DNA from: Acidobacteriota bacterium
GTDB taxonomy: Bacteria; Acidobacteriota; Blastocatellia; Pyrinomonadales; Pyrinomonadaceae
Direction: 5' to 3'
DNA: 8,552 nucleotides
Assembly (NCBI GenBank): GCA_019247865.1
Contig: JAFBAJ010000372.1
Span: 1 to 8,552 of the forward strand
In this document: in pieces, positions 1 through 7,037 of the stretch
How positions within the stretch are numbered: position 1 is the first letter of the stretch
Layout: the number at the start of each line of letters is the position of its first letter
The notes under the pieces: model-generated
Databases searched by the model: none
What the model saw: only the letters and a program-made list of their open reading frames with translations
What the model was told of the DNA's origin: nothing
Translations under genes and position numbers: made by a program

Positions 1-338
1 GCGCCGATCTCCTCGAGCGCGTGCGAGAACGGATAGTGCCCGATGTCGTGCAGGAGCGCGGCGGCACGCGCGGCGGCGCGGTCCGCTTCGGAGATGGGAT
101 AGTGCTCGCCGAGTCGGTCGAGGACGCGCGTCATCAGATGCAGCACGCCGAGCGAGTGCGTGAAGCGCGAATGCTCTGCGCCCTGGTAGGTGTAGAGCGC
201 GAGCCCCAGTTGCTTGATGCGGCGCAGCCGCTGGAACTCCGGCGCATCGATCAGACGCACCATCAGACGGCCTTCGTCCGTGTCGGTGCGCAGGCGGATG
301 ATGTTGTGAACCGGGTCGCGGTAGATTCTCTCAGACAC
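1..338 (-). CDS. HD-domain phosphohydrolase (COG1078-like, dNTPase-type), N-terminal part, truncated by window edge
   Basis: Reading the minus strand from a GTG at 338-336 gives 112 open codons that continue past base 1. The product starts [16 protein letters not shown], then has [14 protein letters not shown] (residues 33-46), [16 protein letters not shown] (53-68) and [16 protein letters not shown] (95-110). This order is the signature of COG1078 HD-superfamily phosphohydrolases; characterised relatives hydrolyse dNTPs. His61 and His97-Asp98 are the expected metal ligands, but later HD residues lie outside the window, so activity cannot be judged. GTG is chosen because the frame closes at a TGA ten codons upstream, the family normally begins close to the DPVH motif, and an AGAG lies 8 bases before it. 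There is no ATG nearby. It is transcribed divergently from the TonB-dependent receptor. The family assignment is firm; the exact substrate is not. Confidence 0.88.
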   Translation of the reverse strand, partial: MSERIYRDPVHNIIRLRTDTDEGRLMVRLIDAPEFQRLRRIKQLGLALYTYQGAEHSRFTHSLGVLHLMTRVLDRLGEHYPISEADRAAARAAALLHDIGHYPFSHALEEIG

Positions 339-395
339 TTGAAGCGCTCTTGACCTGCCTGTCTTTCAGCTTTGGGATTGCGTGTAGTCCAGCCG

Positions 396-404
396 ATTCT
401 AACA
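396..404 (-). promoter_or_regulatory. Candidate extended -10 promoter for the HD-domain gene
   Basis: On the minus strand this reads TGTTAGAAT: a TGn extension followed by TAGAAT, five of six matches to TATAAT. No good -35 lies 16-18 bases upstream, which is usual for extended -10 promoters. Initiation would fall near 389, giving a leader of about 50 bases before the GTG start. This is motif matching only. Confidence 0.35.
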
Positions 405-411
405 TCATTTG

Positions 412-423
412 CGCACGCGTGCG
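412..423. repeat. 12-bp perfect palindrome upstream of the HD-gene promoter
   Basis: CGCACGCGTGCG is its own reverse complement. It lies 7 bases beyond the candidate extended -10 (396-404, minus), where a -35 element would sit, so it could be an operator for a dimeric regulator. Short GC palindromes also arise by chance in DNA of this composition. Confidence 0.35.
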
Positions 424-605
424 GCGGGCCGTGAGCCTCCCGGGGCGAGACTGGGCGGCGCGGCCGGGATTGAGCGGACGCCCGGAGTGCGTTCTGATTT
501 CTGGATAGTTACCATTTTTTTGGATTTTACGAGACTTCGGAAAGAGTCGCCCGTTGAGGCTAAATCTATGCAGGGCATGGAAATTTCCCTGCTGAGGGGA
601 CAAGG

Positions 606-611
606 CATAAT
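606..611 (+). promoter_or_regulatory. Weak candidate -10 for the TonB-dependent receptor
   Basis: CATAAT matches TATAAT at five of six positions, but no TTGACA-like hexamer lies 16-18 bases upstream. The palindrome GGAAATTTCC (579-588) occupies that position instead and could be an activator site. It would give a leader of about 165 bases containing the inverted repeats at 690-717. An alternative pair, TTGCAA (614-619) with TTATGC (637-642) at 17 bases, is no better. Confidence 0.2.
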
Positions 612-689
612 AGTTGCAATCACTTAACCCGAGAAATTATGCGTTTTCTTCGATTCTCATTAAATCACATGTCGCTCGTTTGAGTTGTA

Positions 690-717
690 CAGACTCGAGA
701 GTCTGCCTGAATCAGGC
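690..717. repeat. Two abutting inverted repeats in the receptor leader
   Basis: CAGACTCGAGAGTCTG (690-705) has 7-base complementary arms around a central GA. It is followed directly by GCCTGAATCAGGC (705-717), with 6-base arms around a central A; the two share base 705. They lie 66-93 bases before the receptor ATG, downstream of the candidate -10, so they could be paired operators or small RNA hairpins in the leader. Function is not known. Confidence 0.45.
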
Positions 718-783
718 GGCTCGTCAATTCAGAGGCGGCATTTCTGACTTTAGAGTAATAGTCAAAAGAAAGGAATAGACAGC

Positions 784-3700
784 ATGAAAAGCAACATGCG
801 CTTCTTCGTCACGGCGTTGCTGGCACTCTGCATCTCGCTTTTTGCTACCAGCGTCATGGCGCAGACCTCTTCGACCGGTAATATCGAAGGCACGGTCGTC
901 GACCAGGCTGGCGCAGCAGTGCCGGGCGTCTCCGTGACGGTGACGAGCCCGCAATTGCTGGGATCACAGACCGCTACTACCGATGAGAATGGTCGCTACC
1001 GCTTCCTGAATCTGCCTCCCGGAACCTACACGGTGACGGTCGCAGAGAGCGGCGGTTTCGCCAAATTCGAGCAGACCAACGTGGAGGTCAATCTTTCCAA
1101 GACCTCGAACGTGACGGCCACCCTGCAGCCCAAAGGCACAGCCGTCGACGTCGACGTGACGGCCAGCTCCGGCGCGGCGATCGACGTCACATCCAATACG
1201 ACCGGCACGAACGTTTCGAGCAACCAGTTCGAGAACTTCCCGACCGGACGTACGGTGCAGTCCCTCTACACGATCGCTCCGACGGCGGCCCGCTCGGGCC
1301 TGCGCGATGCGTCGGGTCGCGACCGCGATCCCTCGGTCGCCGGTTCCTCCGGCCCTGAGAACAACTACATCCTCGACGGCGTGAACGCCACCGACCCGGC
1401 CTTCGGCGGATCGGGCGCGAACCTGCCCTTCGAGTTTGTGCAGGAAGTCGAAATCAAGACCGGCGCGTTCGGCGCAGAGTACGGTCGCGCGTCGGGCGGC
1501 ATCTTCAACGTCGTCACCGAGAGCGGCACGAACGAGTTTCACGGCGACGCCTTCGGTTACTTTACGACCAAAGGTCTGGTTCGCTCGGTGAAGAACCTCC
1601 CGTTCACGGGCGCGGCGGCGAGCGGCTTCTCGGAGATCGATGCCGGCTTCGACATCGGCGGCCCGATCGTCAAAGACAAGCTGACGTTCTTCGCGGCTTT
1701 CAACCCGCAGCGTCGCACCAATCAGTTCCTGACCCAGAGCTTCCGCACCGAAGTCGAGAACAAGATCACGACTCCGTACTACGCGGGCAAGCTCACGTGG
1801 GCGATCAATTCCAGCAACATGCTGAACCTCTCGACCTTTGGTGATTTCACGCGGCAGACGGGATTCCTCTTCCGCCTCAACACCAGAGTCCCGAGCAGCG
1901 GCTTCACGGCTGACATCAACAGCCAGACCGGCATCATCGAGACGGGCGGCCACAACTACGCGGCGCGTCTCAACTCGACCATCACGCCGACCTGGATCGG
2001 TGAATTCCTCTTCGGTCTTCACTTCCAGCGCGCCAACACCAATCCGCAGGATGGCAACACGCAGGCCGCCAATCGTTCGATCACCGACCTGTTTGCGGTT
2101 CGCGTGGGCAACACCGTGCGTCCCGTCGTGAATACCACGACCGTGACCGCTCAGTTGCGCAACGCCTACGTGGACGGTCGCGGCGGCGTCCTCGAACGCA
2201 ACTACGTTCGTCAGGGCTTCGGCGCTATCGCCGAACAGAAGCGCGATCGCTGGGAGACCGCGATCCGCCTCCAGAATCTCTGGGGCAAGCACACCTTCAA
2301 GTACGGCTTCGAGTACAACAACAACAAGTACAAGATTAGGACCGGCGAGACCGGCCCGGCGGGCGCTTACCTCGATCCCAACGGCGAAGAGGTTATCGAT
2401 TCGCTGGGCAACATCGTGCCTGCTCTCCATAAGGCAACCTTCATGGCGGGCGGCGTCGCGGTGGTGAACCGCTTCGGCGTCTGTACAGCGGTCAGCGCGA
2501 CTGAAATCCAGTGCCCGACGAACGGCCTGAGAGATAAGCTGATCGCGGTGGTGGCGGCTGGTCAGGGCCCTGCGGGCATCACGACCATCACGACCAACCT
2601 CAACCTGACCGACGCGCAGTTGACCGTCAACCCGATCCTCGTGTTGAACTCGGTTCGCGCGCGCGACTTCTTCCTGAACACTGGCGACGGCTCGACTTCG
2701 AGCAGCACGACCGGTTTCTACATTCAGGATGAGTACAAGCTGACGAGAGACGTTCAGCTCAACCTGGGCCTGCGCTGGGACTTCCAGACCGCGAAGGGCA
2801 TCAACACGACCTACCTGAAGCTCAACAAGTTCGGCCGCAACATCCAGCCGCGCGTGGGCATCACGTGGGATTTCACGGGCAGAGGCAAGGGCAAGCTGTA
2901 TCTCAACTACGCCCGTTACCTGGAGACCCCGATTCCGCTCGACATCAACGCTCGCGCCGGCGGCGACGAGATTCAGCTCGACAAGAACATCAATGCCAGC
3001 GAGTATGGCGCGCCGAACGGCTCGAACATCCTGGCGGGTGCTGCTTCCGGTCTGGGCTGCGTCGGTTGCGATCCGACGCCGATTGATTTCGACATCAAGC
3101 CGCAGACGGTCAACGAGACGGTCGGTGGTTTTGAGTACGAGATCCTGCGCGACCTCTCGGTCGGCGTGGCCGGTCGTTATCGCGCACAGGGTTCGGTCAT
3201 CGAGGACGGTTCGTTCAACGGTGGCGCTTCCTACTTCCTCTTCAATCCGGGCGAGAGCCTGACCGAGCGGAAGGCCTGCGCGGGCGACCCGACGGCTCTT
3301 CCCGATCCGATTCCGCCGCGCTGTTTCGGCCGCGCGCGTCGTTACTATCGCTCGCTTGAGTTCACGGCTAACAAGCGTTTCTCGAACAACTATCAGTTCA
3401 TCGCTTCGTACGTCTTCTCCAGCCTGATCGGTAACTACGAAGGGCTCTTCCGCAACGACAACGGCCAGAGCGATCCGAACATCACCTCGTTGTTCGATCT
3501 GCCGGATCTGTCGGACAATCTTTACGGCCGCCTGCCGAATGATCGTCCGCACCAGTTCAAGTTCAACGGTTCGTACCAGACCCCGTGGAAACTGCTCGTC
3601 TCGGGCAACTTCTACATCCAGTCCGGTATTCCGTTCAGCGCACTGGTTCCGCATCCGCTCTACGGCGACAACGAAGGCTTCCAGGATCCGCGCGGTACTT

Positions 3701-4005
3701 CGCTCTTACCGAATGACGCTCCGGGCGGCATCAAGCGCGGCAGCAATCGCACGCCGACGACGAGCCAGCTGGATCTCGGACTTTACTATCCGATCCAGTT
3801 CGGCGAGAAGCGTCAGTTGCGCTTGCAGCTCGACTGGTTCAACGTCTTCAATTCGCAGCGCGCGGTGACCGTCGATCAGACGGTCCGCACGAGCAGCGGT
3901 ATTCCGGGCGCGAACGCCACTCGCTTCCTGAATCCGTACTTCGGCACGGGCACGGTCTTCCAGTTCCCGTCGGCGCTTCGTTTGGGCGTGAAGTTCCAAT
4001 TCTAA
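784..4005 (+). CDS. TonB-dependent receptor, Oar-like, with N-terminal carboxypeptidase-regulatory-like domain
   Basis: This 1073-residue protein is an outer-membrane beta-barrel. A signal peptide (1-26, cut at VMA|QTSS) is followed by a carboxypeptidase-regulatory-like beta-sandwich (about 32-116; TDENGRYRFLNLPPGTYTV is its hallmark). A TonB-box-like VDVDVTA (121-127) precedes a plug domain (about 130-250) ending in the typical EIKTGAFGAEYGRASGGIFNVVT stretch, given here only by key residues E223, G227, Y233 and G238-G239. The rest is barrel, ending in LRLGVKFQF with the terminal Phe expected for BAM-dependent insertion. Three close cysteine pairs in predicted loops (GVC..IQC, GCVGC, KAC..RC) could form disulfides. 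Length and layout match the large Oar-like family expanded in Acidobacteria and Myxococcota. Substrate is unknown; glycans, peptides or surface-protein export are possible. AAGGA lies 9 bases before the ATG. It is isolated from the next genes by a strong terminator. Confidence 0.93.
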   Translation: MKSNMRFFVTALLALCISLFATSVMAQTSSTGNIEGTVVDQAGAAVPGVSVTVTSPQLLGSQTATTDENGRYRFLNLPPGTYTVTVAESGGFAKFEQTNVEVNLSKTSNVTATLQPKGTAVDVDVTASSGAAIDVTSNTTGTNVSSNQFENFPTGRTVQSLYTIAPTAARSGLRDASGRDRDPSVAGSSGPENNYILDGVNATDPAFGGSGANLPFEFVQEVEIKTGAFGAEYGRASGGIFNVVTESGTNEFHGDAFGYFTTKGLVRSVKNLPFTGAAASGFSEIDAGFDIGGPIVKDKLTFFAAFNPQRRTNQFLTQSFRTEVENKITTPYYAGKLTWAINSSNMLNLSTFGDFTRQTGFLFRLNTRVPSSGFTADINSQTGIIETGGHNYAARLNSTITPTWIGEFLFGLHFQRANTNPQDGNTQAANRSITDLFAVRVGNTVRPVVNTTTVTAQLRNAYVDGRGGVLERNYVRQGFGAIAEQKRDRWETAIRLQNLWGKHTFKYGFEYNNNKYKIRTGETGPAGAYLDPNGEEVIDSLGNIVPALHKATFMAGGVAVVNRFGVCTAVSATEIQCPTNGLRDKLIAVVAAGQGPAGITTITTNLNLTDAQLTVNPILVLNSVRARDFFLNTGDGSTSSSTTGFYIQDEYKLTRDVQLNLGLRWDFQTAKGINTTYLKLNKFGRNIQPRVGITWDFTGRGKGKLYLNYARYLETPIPLDINARAGGDEIQLDKNINASEYGAPNGSNILAGAASGLGCVGCDPTPIDFDIKPQTVNETVGGFEYEILRDLSVGVAGRYRAQGSVIEDGSFNGGASYFLFNPGESLTERKACAGDPTALPDPIPPRCFGRARRYYRSLEFTANKRFSNNYQFIASYVFSSLIGNYEGLFRNDNGQSDPNITSLFDLPDLSDNLYGRLPNDRPHQFKFNGSYQTPWKLLVSGNFYIQSGIPFSALVPHPLYGDNEGFQDPRGTSLLPNDAPGGIKRGSNRTPTTSQLDLGLYYPIQFGEKRQLRLQLDWFNVFNSQRAVTVDQTVRTSSGIPGANATRFLNPYFGTGTVFQFPSALRLGVKFQF

Positions 4006-4017
4006 CCTGACGGCTCT

Positions 4018-4047
4018 CACGCGCGCTGCTTATAAACAGCGCGTGTG
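4018..4047 (+). other. Hairpin just downstream of the receptor stop
   Basis: An 11-bp stem (4018-4028 with 4037-4047, one G-U pair) closes an 8-base AT-rich loop, CTTATAAA. It begins 13 bases after the receptor stop. No T-run follows, so it is more likely a 3'-end protecting stem or an auxiliary element to the strong terminator 15 bases on. Confidence 0.6.
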
Positions 4048-4061
4048 ACGGTCTTTGACCC

Positions 4062-4104
4062 GGGAGAAGCGCAAGATAATAATTGCGCTTCTCCCATTTT
4101 TTTT
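4062..4104 (+). terminator. Rho-independent terminator of the receptor gene
   Basis: A perfect 13-bp stem (GGGAGAAGCGCAA at 4062-4074 pairing with 4083-4095) closes an 8-base loop and is followed, after one A, by eight T residues (4097-4104). This is a canonical intrinsic terminator. It means the downstream TPR genes need their own promoter within 4105-4170. Confidence 0.93.
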
Positions 4105-4105
4105 A

Positions 4106-4123
4106 GTAGTATCCCGGTACCAT
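4106..4123 (+). promoter_or_regulatory. Weak candidate promoter for the TPR operon
   Basis: A promoter is expected here because the terminator ends at 4104 and the first TPR gene starts at 4187. GTAGTATCCCGGTACCAT ends in TACCAT, a 4-of-6 match to TATAAT, and resembles a block upstream of the last gene (8244-8260, also ending TACCAT). There is no clear -35. Confidence 0.22.
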
Positions 4124-4172
4124 TCATCGCAACAGTTGATTGTCTCCCCCTCGACCTTCTGGACTTTTGAGA

Positions 4173-4178
4173 AAGGAG
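4173..4178 (+). promoter_or_regulatory. Ribosome binding site fixing the start of the first TPR gene
   Basis: AAGGAG stands 8 bases before the ATG at 4187. It decides against an in-frame TTG at 4055, which would put the start and 44 extra residues across the terminator hairpin. Confidence 0.85.
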
Positions 4179-4186
4179 TCGCCGGT

Positions 4187-5239
4187 ATGTTTCTCCGCTC
4201 AGGTCGAGCACCCGCTCGCATTCAACTCTCTTTGCTGCGCCTTCTCCTGATCGCACCGCTCCTGCTCTGCTCGGCCACTTCGTTGCACGCGCAGATGGGT
4301 GCTGATAACACCGGGACAGGCGGGAAGAACACGATTCGGGGGCGTCTCTTCTTTCCTTCCGGACGGCGGGTAGACGTCGCCGTCAAGGTCACGCTGGAAA
4401 GCATGGCGACCGGCAATCTTTCGGTCTTCGCGGACTCCTACGGCACCTTCACCTTTAGAAATCTGGTCGGCGGCTCCTATACCATCGTCATCGAGTCGAA
4501 CGACTATTATGAGGGCATCCGCGAGTCTGTGATGATCGACGACGGCGGCGGTCGCTATGTCAAATCAATGGGCAACATCATCAGCGTCCAGCTCTTTCTC
4601 CAGCCCAAGCGCAATAAGGACGATAAGCCGGGAGTCCTGAACGCGGCGATGGCGAACGTGCCCAAGCAGGCGACGGAGCTGTATGACAAAGGGGTTGAGG
4701 CGGCGCAGGACGGGAAGCCAGACAAGGCCATCGGATATTTTAACGAGGCGCTGAAAATCTACCCCGAATTCCCGCTCGCGCTCAACGATCTGGGCGTGCT
4801 CTATCTGCACGGGAAAGAGATCGGGAAAGCGGTCGAGACTCTGCGCGCCGCCGTCCGCTACTGGCCGAGCGCCTTCGAGCCGCACCTGAACCTGGGCAAA
4901 GCTCTCTTTGCTAAGAACGAGCTGGCCGAGTCCGAAATTCAATTGCGCGAGGCGCTCGCACGCAATCAGGCCGCATGGGAAGCGCATCTCTATCTGGGCC
5001 TGACGCAGATGGCTTTTCGTAAATATGACGAAGCCGAAAAAGAGTTCATGCAAGCCCTGACGACCGGCGGCGATGACCTGAGCCTCCCGCATCGTTACCT
5101 CGGCGGCATCTACTGGGGACGGCGCGATTACAAGCGCGCCGCCGAAGAGCTGGAGAAGTATCTCAAACTCGCGCCTAAGGCTTCGGACGCAGAGCAGACG
5201 AAGAATGCCATCAAAGAACTGCGGCGTAAAAAGCAGTAG
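4187..5239 (+). CDS. Secreted TPR protein with N-terminal carboxypeptidase-regulatory-like domain (paralogue 1)
   Basis: The product has 350 residues. A signal peptide (1-35; basic n-region, LLRLLLIAPLLLCSATS core, cut at LHA|QMG) is followed by a beta-sandwich at about 48-138, recognisable from TIRGRLFFPSGR, DSYGTFTFRNLVGGSYTIVIES and the RES strand. A charged linker (KRNKDDKP, 141-148) leads to about five tetratricopeptide repeats (163-334; for example AIGYFNEALKIYPEF, KAVETLRAAVRYWPS, DYKRAAEELEKYLKLAP) and a lysine-rich end. TPRs bind proteins, so a periplasmic scaffold or adaptor is likely; no catalytic motif is seen. Cys28 is not in a lipobox, so it is not a lipoprotein. The next gene, 29 bases on, is a paralogue with the same layout, and the two are probably co-transcribed. 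Function is not known; domain calls are firm for TPR and good for the beta-sandwich. Confidence 0.88.
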   Translation: MFLRSGRAPARIQLSLLRLLLIAPLLLCSATSLHAQMGADNTGTGGKNTIRGRLFFPSGRRVDVAVKVTLESMATGNLSVFADSYGTFTFRNLVGGSYTIVIESNDYYEGIRESVMIDDGGGRYVKSMGNIISVQLFLQPKRNKDDKPGVLNAAMANVPKQATELYDKGVEAAQDGKPDKAIGYFNEALKIYPEFPLALNDLGVLYLHGKEIGKAVETLRAAVRYWPSAFEPHLNLGKALFAKNELAESEIQLREALARNQAAWEAHLYLGLTQMAFRKYDEAEKEFMQALTTGGDDLSLPHRYLGGIYWGRRDYKRAAEELEKYLKLAPKASDAEQTKNAIKELRRKKQ

Positions 5240-5268
5240 CAGTCCATTTTAAGGAGTCGCCACACCAC

Positions 5269-6291
5269 ATGATTTCACAGCACACACGTGGCTGCGTTCG
5301 CCGCAGCCTGCCGGGGAGGCTCGTTCCGGGGCTGATGCTGTTGGCCCTGCTTGCGACTGCTGCGCGGGCGCAAAGCGTCGGAGCCAATCGCGCGGAGCTG
5401 GCCGGCAACGGCGGCAATCGCACCATCAAGGGCCAGATCTATCTGCCGGGCGGCGATACCAAAAACACTCGTTTCAAGGTGCGGCTGGAGAACACGGACG
5501 CGGGCACGCTGGTGACCTCGACCGACGCCGACGGGCAGTTCAACTTTAACGGCCTGACGGCGGGCTCTTTCACCATCATCGTCGAAGGCACGGACGAATG
5601 GGACTCTATGCGCGAGAGCCTCTATCTGGATCAGGCCGGCGGCTCCCGTGTCAACATCGTCCCCTTTTACATGCGCCGCAAGCCGAGCGCAGACCCGGCC
5701 TTCGCAGGTATCCCGGCGGGCGCTATAGACTTCTACATCAAGGGCAATGAGGCGGCGCAGAAAGGCGACCACAAGAAGGCCGCCGAGCAGTTTGAAAAAG
5801 CGGTCGGCGCGTATCCCACATTTGTGCAGGCTTACAACGGGCTCGGGATGGCTTATCTCAAGCAGGGCAACGTGGACAAAGCGCACGCTGCACTCTCAAC
5901 GGCCCTCAAGCTCAAGCCGGAGGACGCGGAGATCAATCTCAACTACGGCATTGCGCTCCTGCAGAAGAAGGATTTCGCGGGAGCCGAAGAGCACCTGCGT
6001 CTCGCGCTCAAGCAGCACGGAGAGATGGCGTCGTCCCACTATTATTTAGGACTCGCGCTCGTGAGCCAGAAAAAGATCGACGACGCGCAGGGCGAATTGG
6101 AGCGCGCCATCACGCTCCCCGGAGGCGACAACTACGCGCTCGCGCACAGGTACCTCGGCGGCATCTACTGGGGCAAGGGCGACTACAAACGCGCCGCCGA
6201 CGAGCTGGAAAAATATCTCAAGCTCTCGCCCAAAGCGACGGATGCAGAGCAAACTAAAAACGCGATTAAAGAGCTGAGAAGTAAGAAATAA
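5269..6291 (+). CDS. Secreted TPR protein with N-terminal carboxypeptidase-regulatory-like domain (paralogue 2)
   Basis: The product has 340 residues. The signal peptide (1-34) has a twin-arginine-free basic n-region, the core GLMLLALLATAARA and a cut at ARA|QSV. The beta-sandwich spans about 51-136 (TIKGQIYLPGG, DADGQFNFNGLTAGSFTIIVEG, MRESLYLD), and about five TPRs span 152-324 (AAEQFEKAVGAYPTF, KAHAALSTALKLKPE, GAEEHLRLALKQHG, DAQGELERAITLPGG, DYKRAADELEKYLKLSP). It is clearly a tandem duplicate of the preceding gene: the last 48 comparable residues are 42/48 identical, while the N-terminal halves have diverged widely. AAGGAG (5251-5256) precedes the ATG by 12 bases, a little long. The gene follows its partner by 29 bases without a terminator, so an operon is likely. 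It is convergent with ribA, the long inverted repeat filling the gap. Probably a periplasmic protein-binding scaffold; the partner is unknown. Confidence 0.88.
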   Translation: MISQHTRGCVRRSLPGRLVPGLMLLALLATAARAQSVGANRAELAGNGGNRTIKGQIYLPGGDTKNTRFKVRLENTDAGTLVTSTDADGQFNFNGLTAGSFTIIVEGTDEWDSMRESLYLDQAGGSRVNIVPFYMRRKPSADPAFAGIPAGAIDFYIKGNEAAQKGDHKKAAEQFEKAVGAYPTFVQAYNGLGMAYLKQGNVDKAHAALSTALKLKPEDAEINLNYGIALLQKKDFAGAEEHLRLALKQHGEMASSHYYLGLALVSQKKIDDAQGELERAITLPGGDNYALAHRYLGGIYWGKGDYKRAADELEKYLKLSPKATDAEQTKNAIKELRSKK

Positions 6292-6292
6292 G

Positions 6293-6371
6293 AATTAGCC
6301 ACAGAGACACAGAGGCACAGAGAAAGATTGAAACATCCGATCTCTGTGCCTCTGTGTCTCTGTGGCTAATT
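6293..6371. repeat. 31-bp perfect inverted repeat of 8-bp units between convergent genes
   Basis: The left arm (6293-6323) is the exact reverse complement of the right arm (6341-6371), with a 17-base spacer. Inside the left arm three 8-mers run head to tail: CCACAGAG (6299-6306), ACACAGAG (6307-6314), GCACAGAG (6315-6322). The element begins one base after the TPR2 stop and its last base is the final base of the ribA stop, so it fills the whole convergent gap. As RNA it folds into a long hairpin on either strand and could act as a bidirectional terminator or 3'-end stabiliser, though no T-run follows. Similar ACAGAG/CTCTGTG-rich intergenic palindromes recur in several bacterial phyla and give spurious peptides such as SVPLCLCG. 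Confidence 0.93.
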
Positions 6372-7015
6372 TAGATATTGAATTCCAGCAGGTGGCCCAT
6401 CTTCTCTTTCTTCGTGCGTAAGTATCCTTCGGCCGGCTCGGTCGGCTCGACCTCGATGGAGACGCGCTCGACGATCTTGAGCCCGGCCTCTTCCAGCGCA
6501 CGCAGCTTGAGCGGATTGTTCGAGAGCACGCGCACCTGGCAGAGCCCCAGGTCAAACAGAATCTCCGCGCACTGGCGATACTCTCTGAGGTCTACCGCGA
6601 GGCCCAACCGCTCGTTCGCCTCGACCGTGTCCGCGCCCTCGTCCTGCAAGGCGTAGGCGCGAATCTTGTTGACGATGCCGATGCCGCGCCCCTCCTGCTG
6701 TTGATAGACGATAGCGCCGCGCCCTTCCTCTTCGATCATCTCCATCGCGCGATGCAGTTGCCGCCCGCAATCGCACTTGGTCGAGCCGAAGACATCGCCC
6801 GTCAAACACTGCGAATGGATACGGACGAGCGTCGGGAGGTCTGCCTGAAGCTCTCCTTTAAAAAGGACGACGAAGGTCTCGTCGCTGTTGAGCGAGCGAT
6901 AGGCCGCGATCTGAAAGTCTCCGATCTCGGTCGGGAGGTGTGCCTGCGCCACGCGCTCGACCGAAAGCTGGTCGGGCGCTCGCGGGCACATGGCCGTCGT
7001 GGTTTCTTCTTCCAA
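6371..7015 (-). CDS. ribA: GTP cyclohydrolase II (monofunctional)
   Basis: This 214-residue cytosolic enzyme converts GTP to 2,5-diamino-6-ribosylamino-4(3H)-pyrimidinone 5'-phosphate, formate and diphosphate, the first step of riboflavin synthesis. The zinc site is [20 protein letters not shown] (Cys70, Cys81, Cys83). The GTP-binding stretch [21 protein letters not shown], Asp142/Arg144 in VDLREY, and [11 protein letters not shown] follow. All align with E. coli RibA at a constant offset of 16, which makes Tyr121, Asp142 and Arg144 the counterparts of its Tyr105, Asp126 and Arg128. No RibB domain is attached, unlike the bifunctional RibBA of many bacteria. TTG (7015-7013) is the start because AAGGAG lies 9 bases before it; the next in-frame ATG (codon 9) has no such site. 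The promoter at 7038-7066 leaves a leader too short for an FMN riboswitch. It is convergent with TPR2 and divergent from the GGDEF gene. Confidence 0.96.
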   Translation of the reverse strand: MEEETTTAMCPRAPDQLSVERVAQAHLPTEIGDFQIAAYRSLNSDETFVVLFKGELQADLPTLVRIHSQCLTGDVFGSTKCDCGRQLHRAMEMIEEEGRGAIVYQQQEGRGIGIVNKIRAYALQDEGADTVEANERLGLAVDLREYRQCAEILFDLGLCQVRVLSNNPLKLRALEEAGLKIVERVSIEVEPTEPAEGYLRTKKEKMGHLLEFNI

Positions 7016-7024
7016 AATACTTTA

Positions 7025-7030
7025 CTCCTT
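7025..7030 (-). promoter_or_regulatory. Ribosome binding site fixing the TTG start of ribA
   Basis: On the minus strand this reads AAGGAG and ends 9 bases before the TTG at 7015-7013. It supports TTG over the internal ATG at codon 9. Confidence 0.85.
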
Positions 7031-7037
7031 GCACGTA

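Larger units (their letters stand above)
339..783. other. Divergent intergenic region between HD gene and TonB-dependent receptor
   Basis: These 445 bases contain no convincing gene: short open frames on both strands lack ribosome binding sites and recognisable protein features. The half near the HD gene is GC-rich. From about 495 onward it becomes clearly AT-richer, as expected for a promoter and leader of the receptor gene. Visible elements are the minus-strand -10 (396-404), the palindrome at 412-423, a 10-bp palindrome GGAAATTTCC (579-588), a CATAAT -10-like hexamer (606-611), and two abutting inverted repeats at 690-717. An AAGGA at 770-774, 9 bases before the ATG, is the receptor's ribosome binding site. 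Confidence 0.7.

Noticed and set aside
21..353. 110-codon plus-strand frame at the left edge
   Set aside because: It is the shadow of the minus-strand HD-domain gene, whose motifs are unambiguous.
639..683. 14-codon reading frame (MRFLRFSLNHMSLV) in the receptor leader as a possible leader peptide
   Set aside because: There is no adequate ribosome binding site and no attenuator-like structure tied to it.
964..3654. An 896-codon open frame antisense to the receptor gene
   Set aside because: The plus-strand gene has a complete recognisable protein. The antisense frame is Arg/Val/Ala-rich, lacks domains, and is the usual shadow of GC-rich codon bias.
4055..4186. TTG start extending the first TPR protein by 44 residues
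   Set aside because: It would begin inside the terminator region, lacks a ribosome binding site and would bury the signal peptide; ATG 4187 has AAGGAG at 8 bases.
5275..5886. Antisense frame over the second TPR gene (and a similar one at 4565-5092)
   Set aside because: Both lie opposite well-supported TPR coding sequence and have no independent start signals or domains.
6295..6555. Minus-strand 86-codon frame ending in SVPLCLCG
   Set aside because: It is the inverted repeat plus an alternative frame of ribA; peptides of this kind are known artefacts of the CACAGAG repeat.
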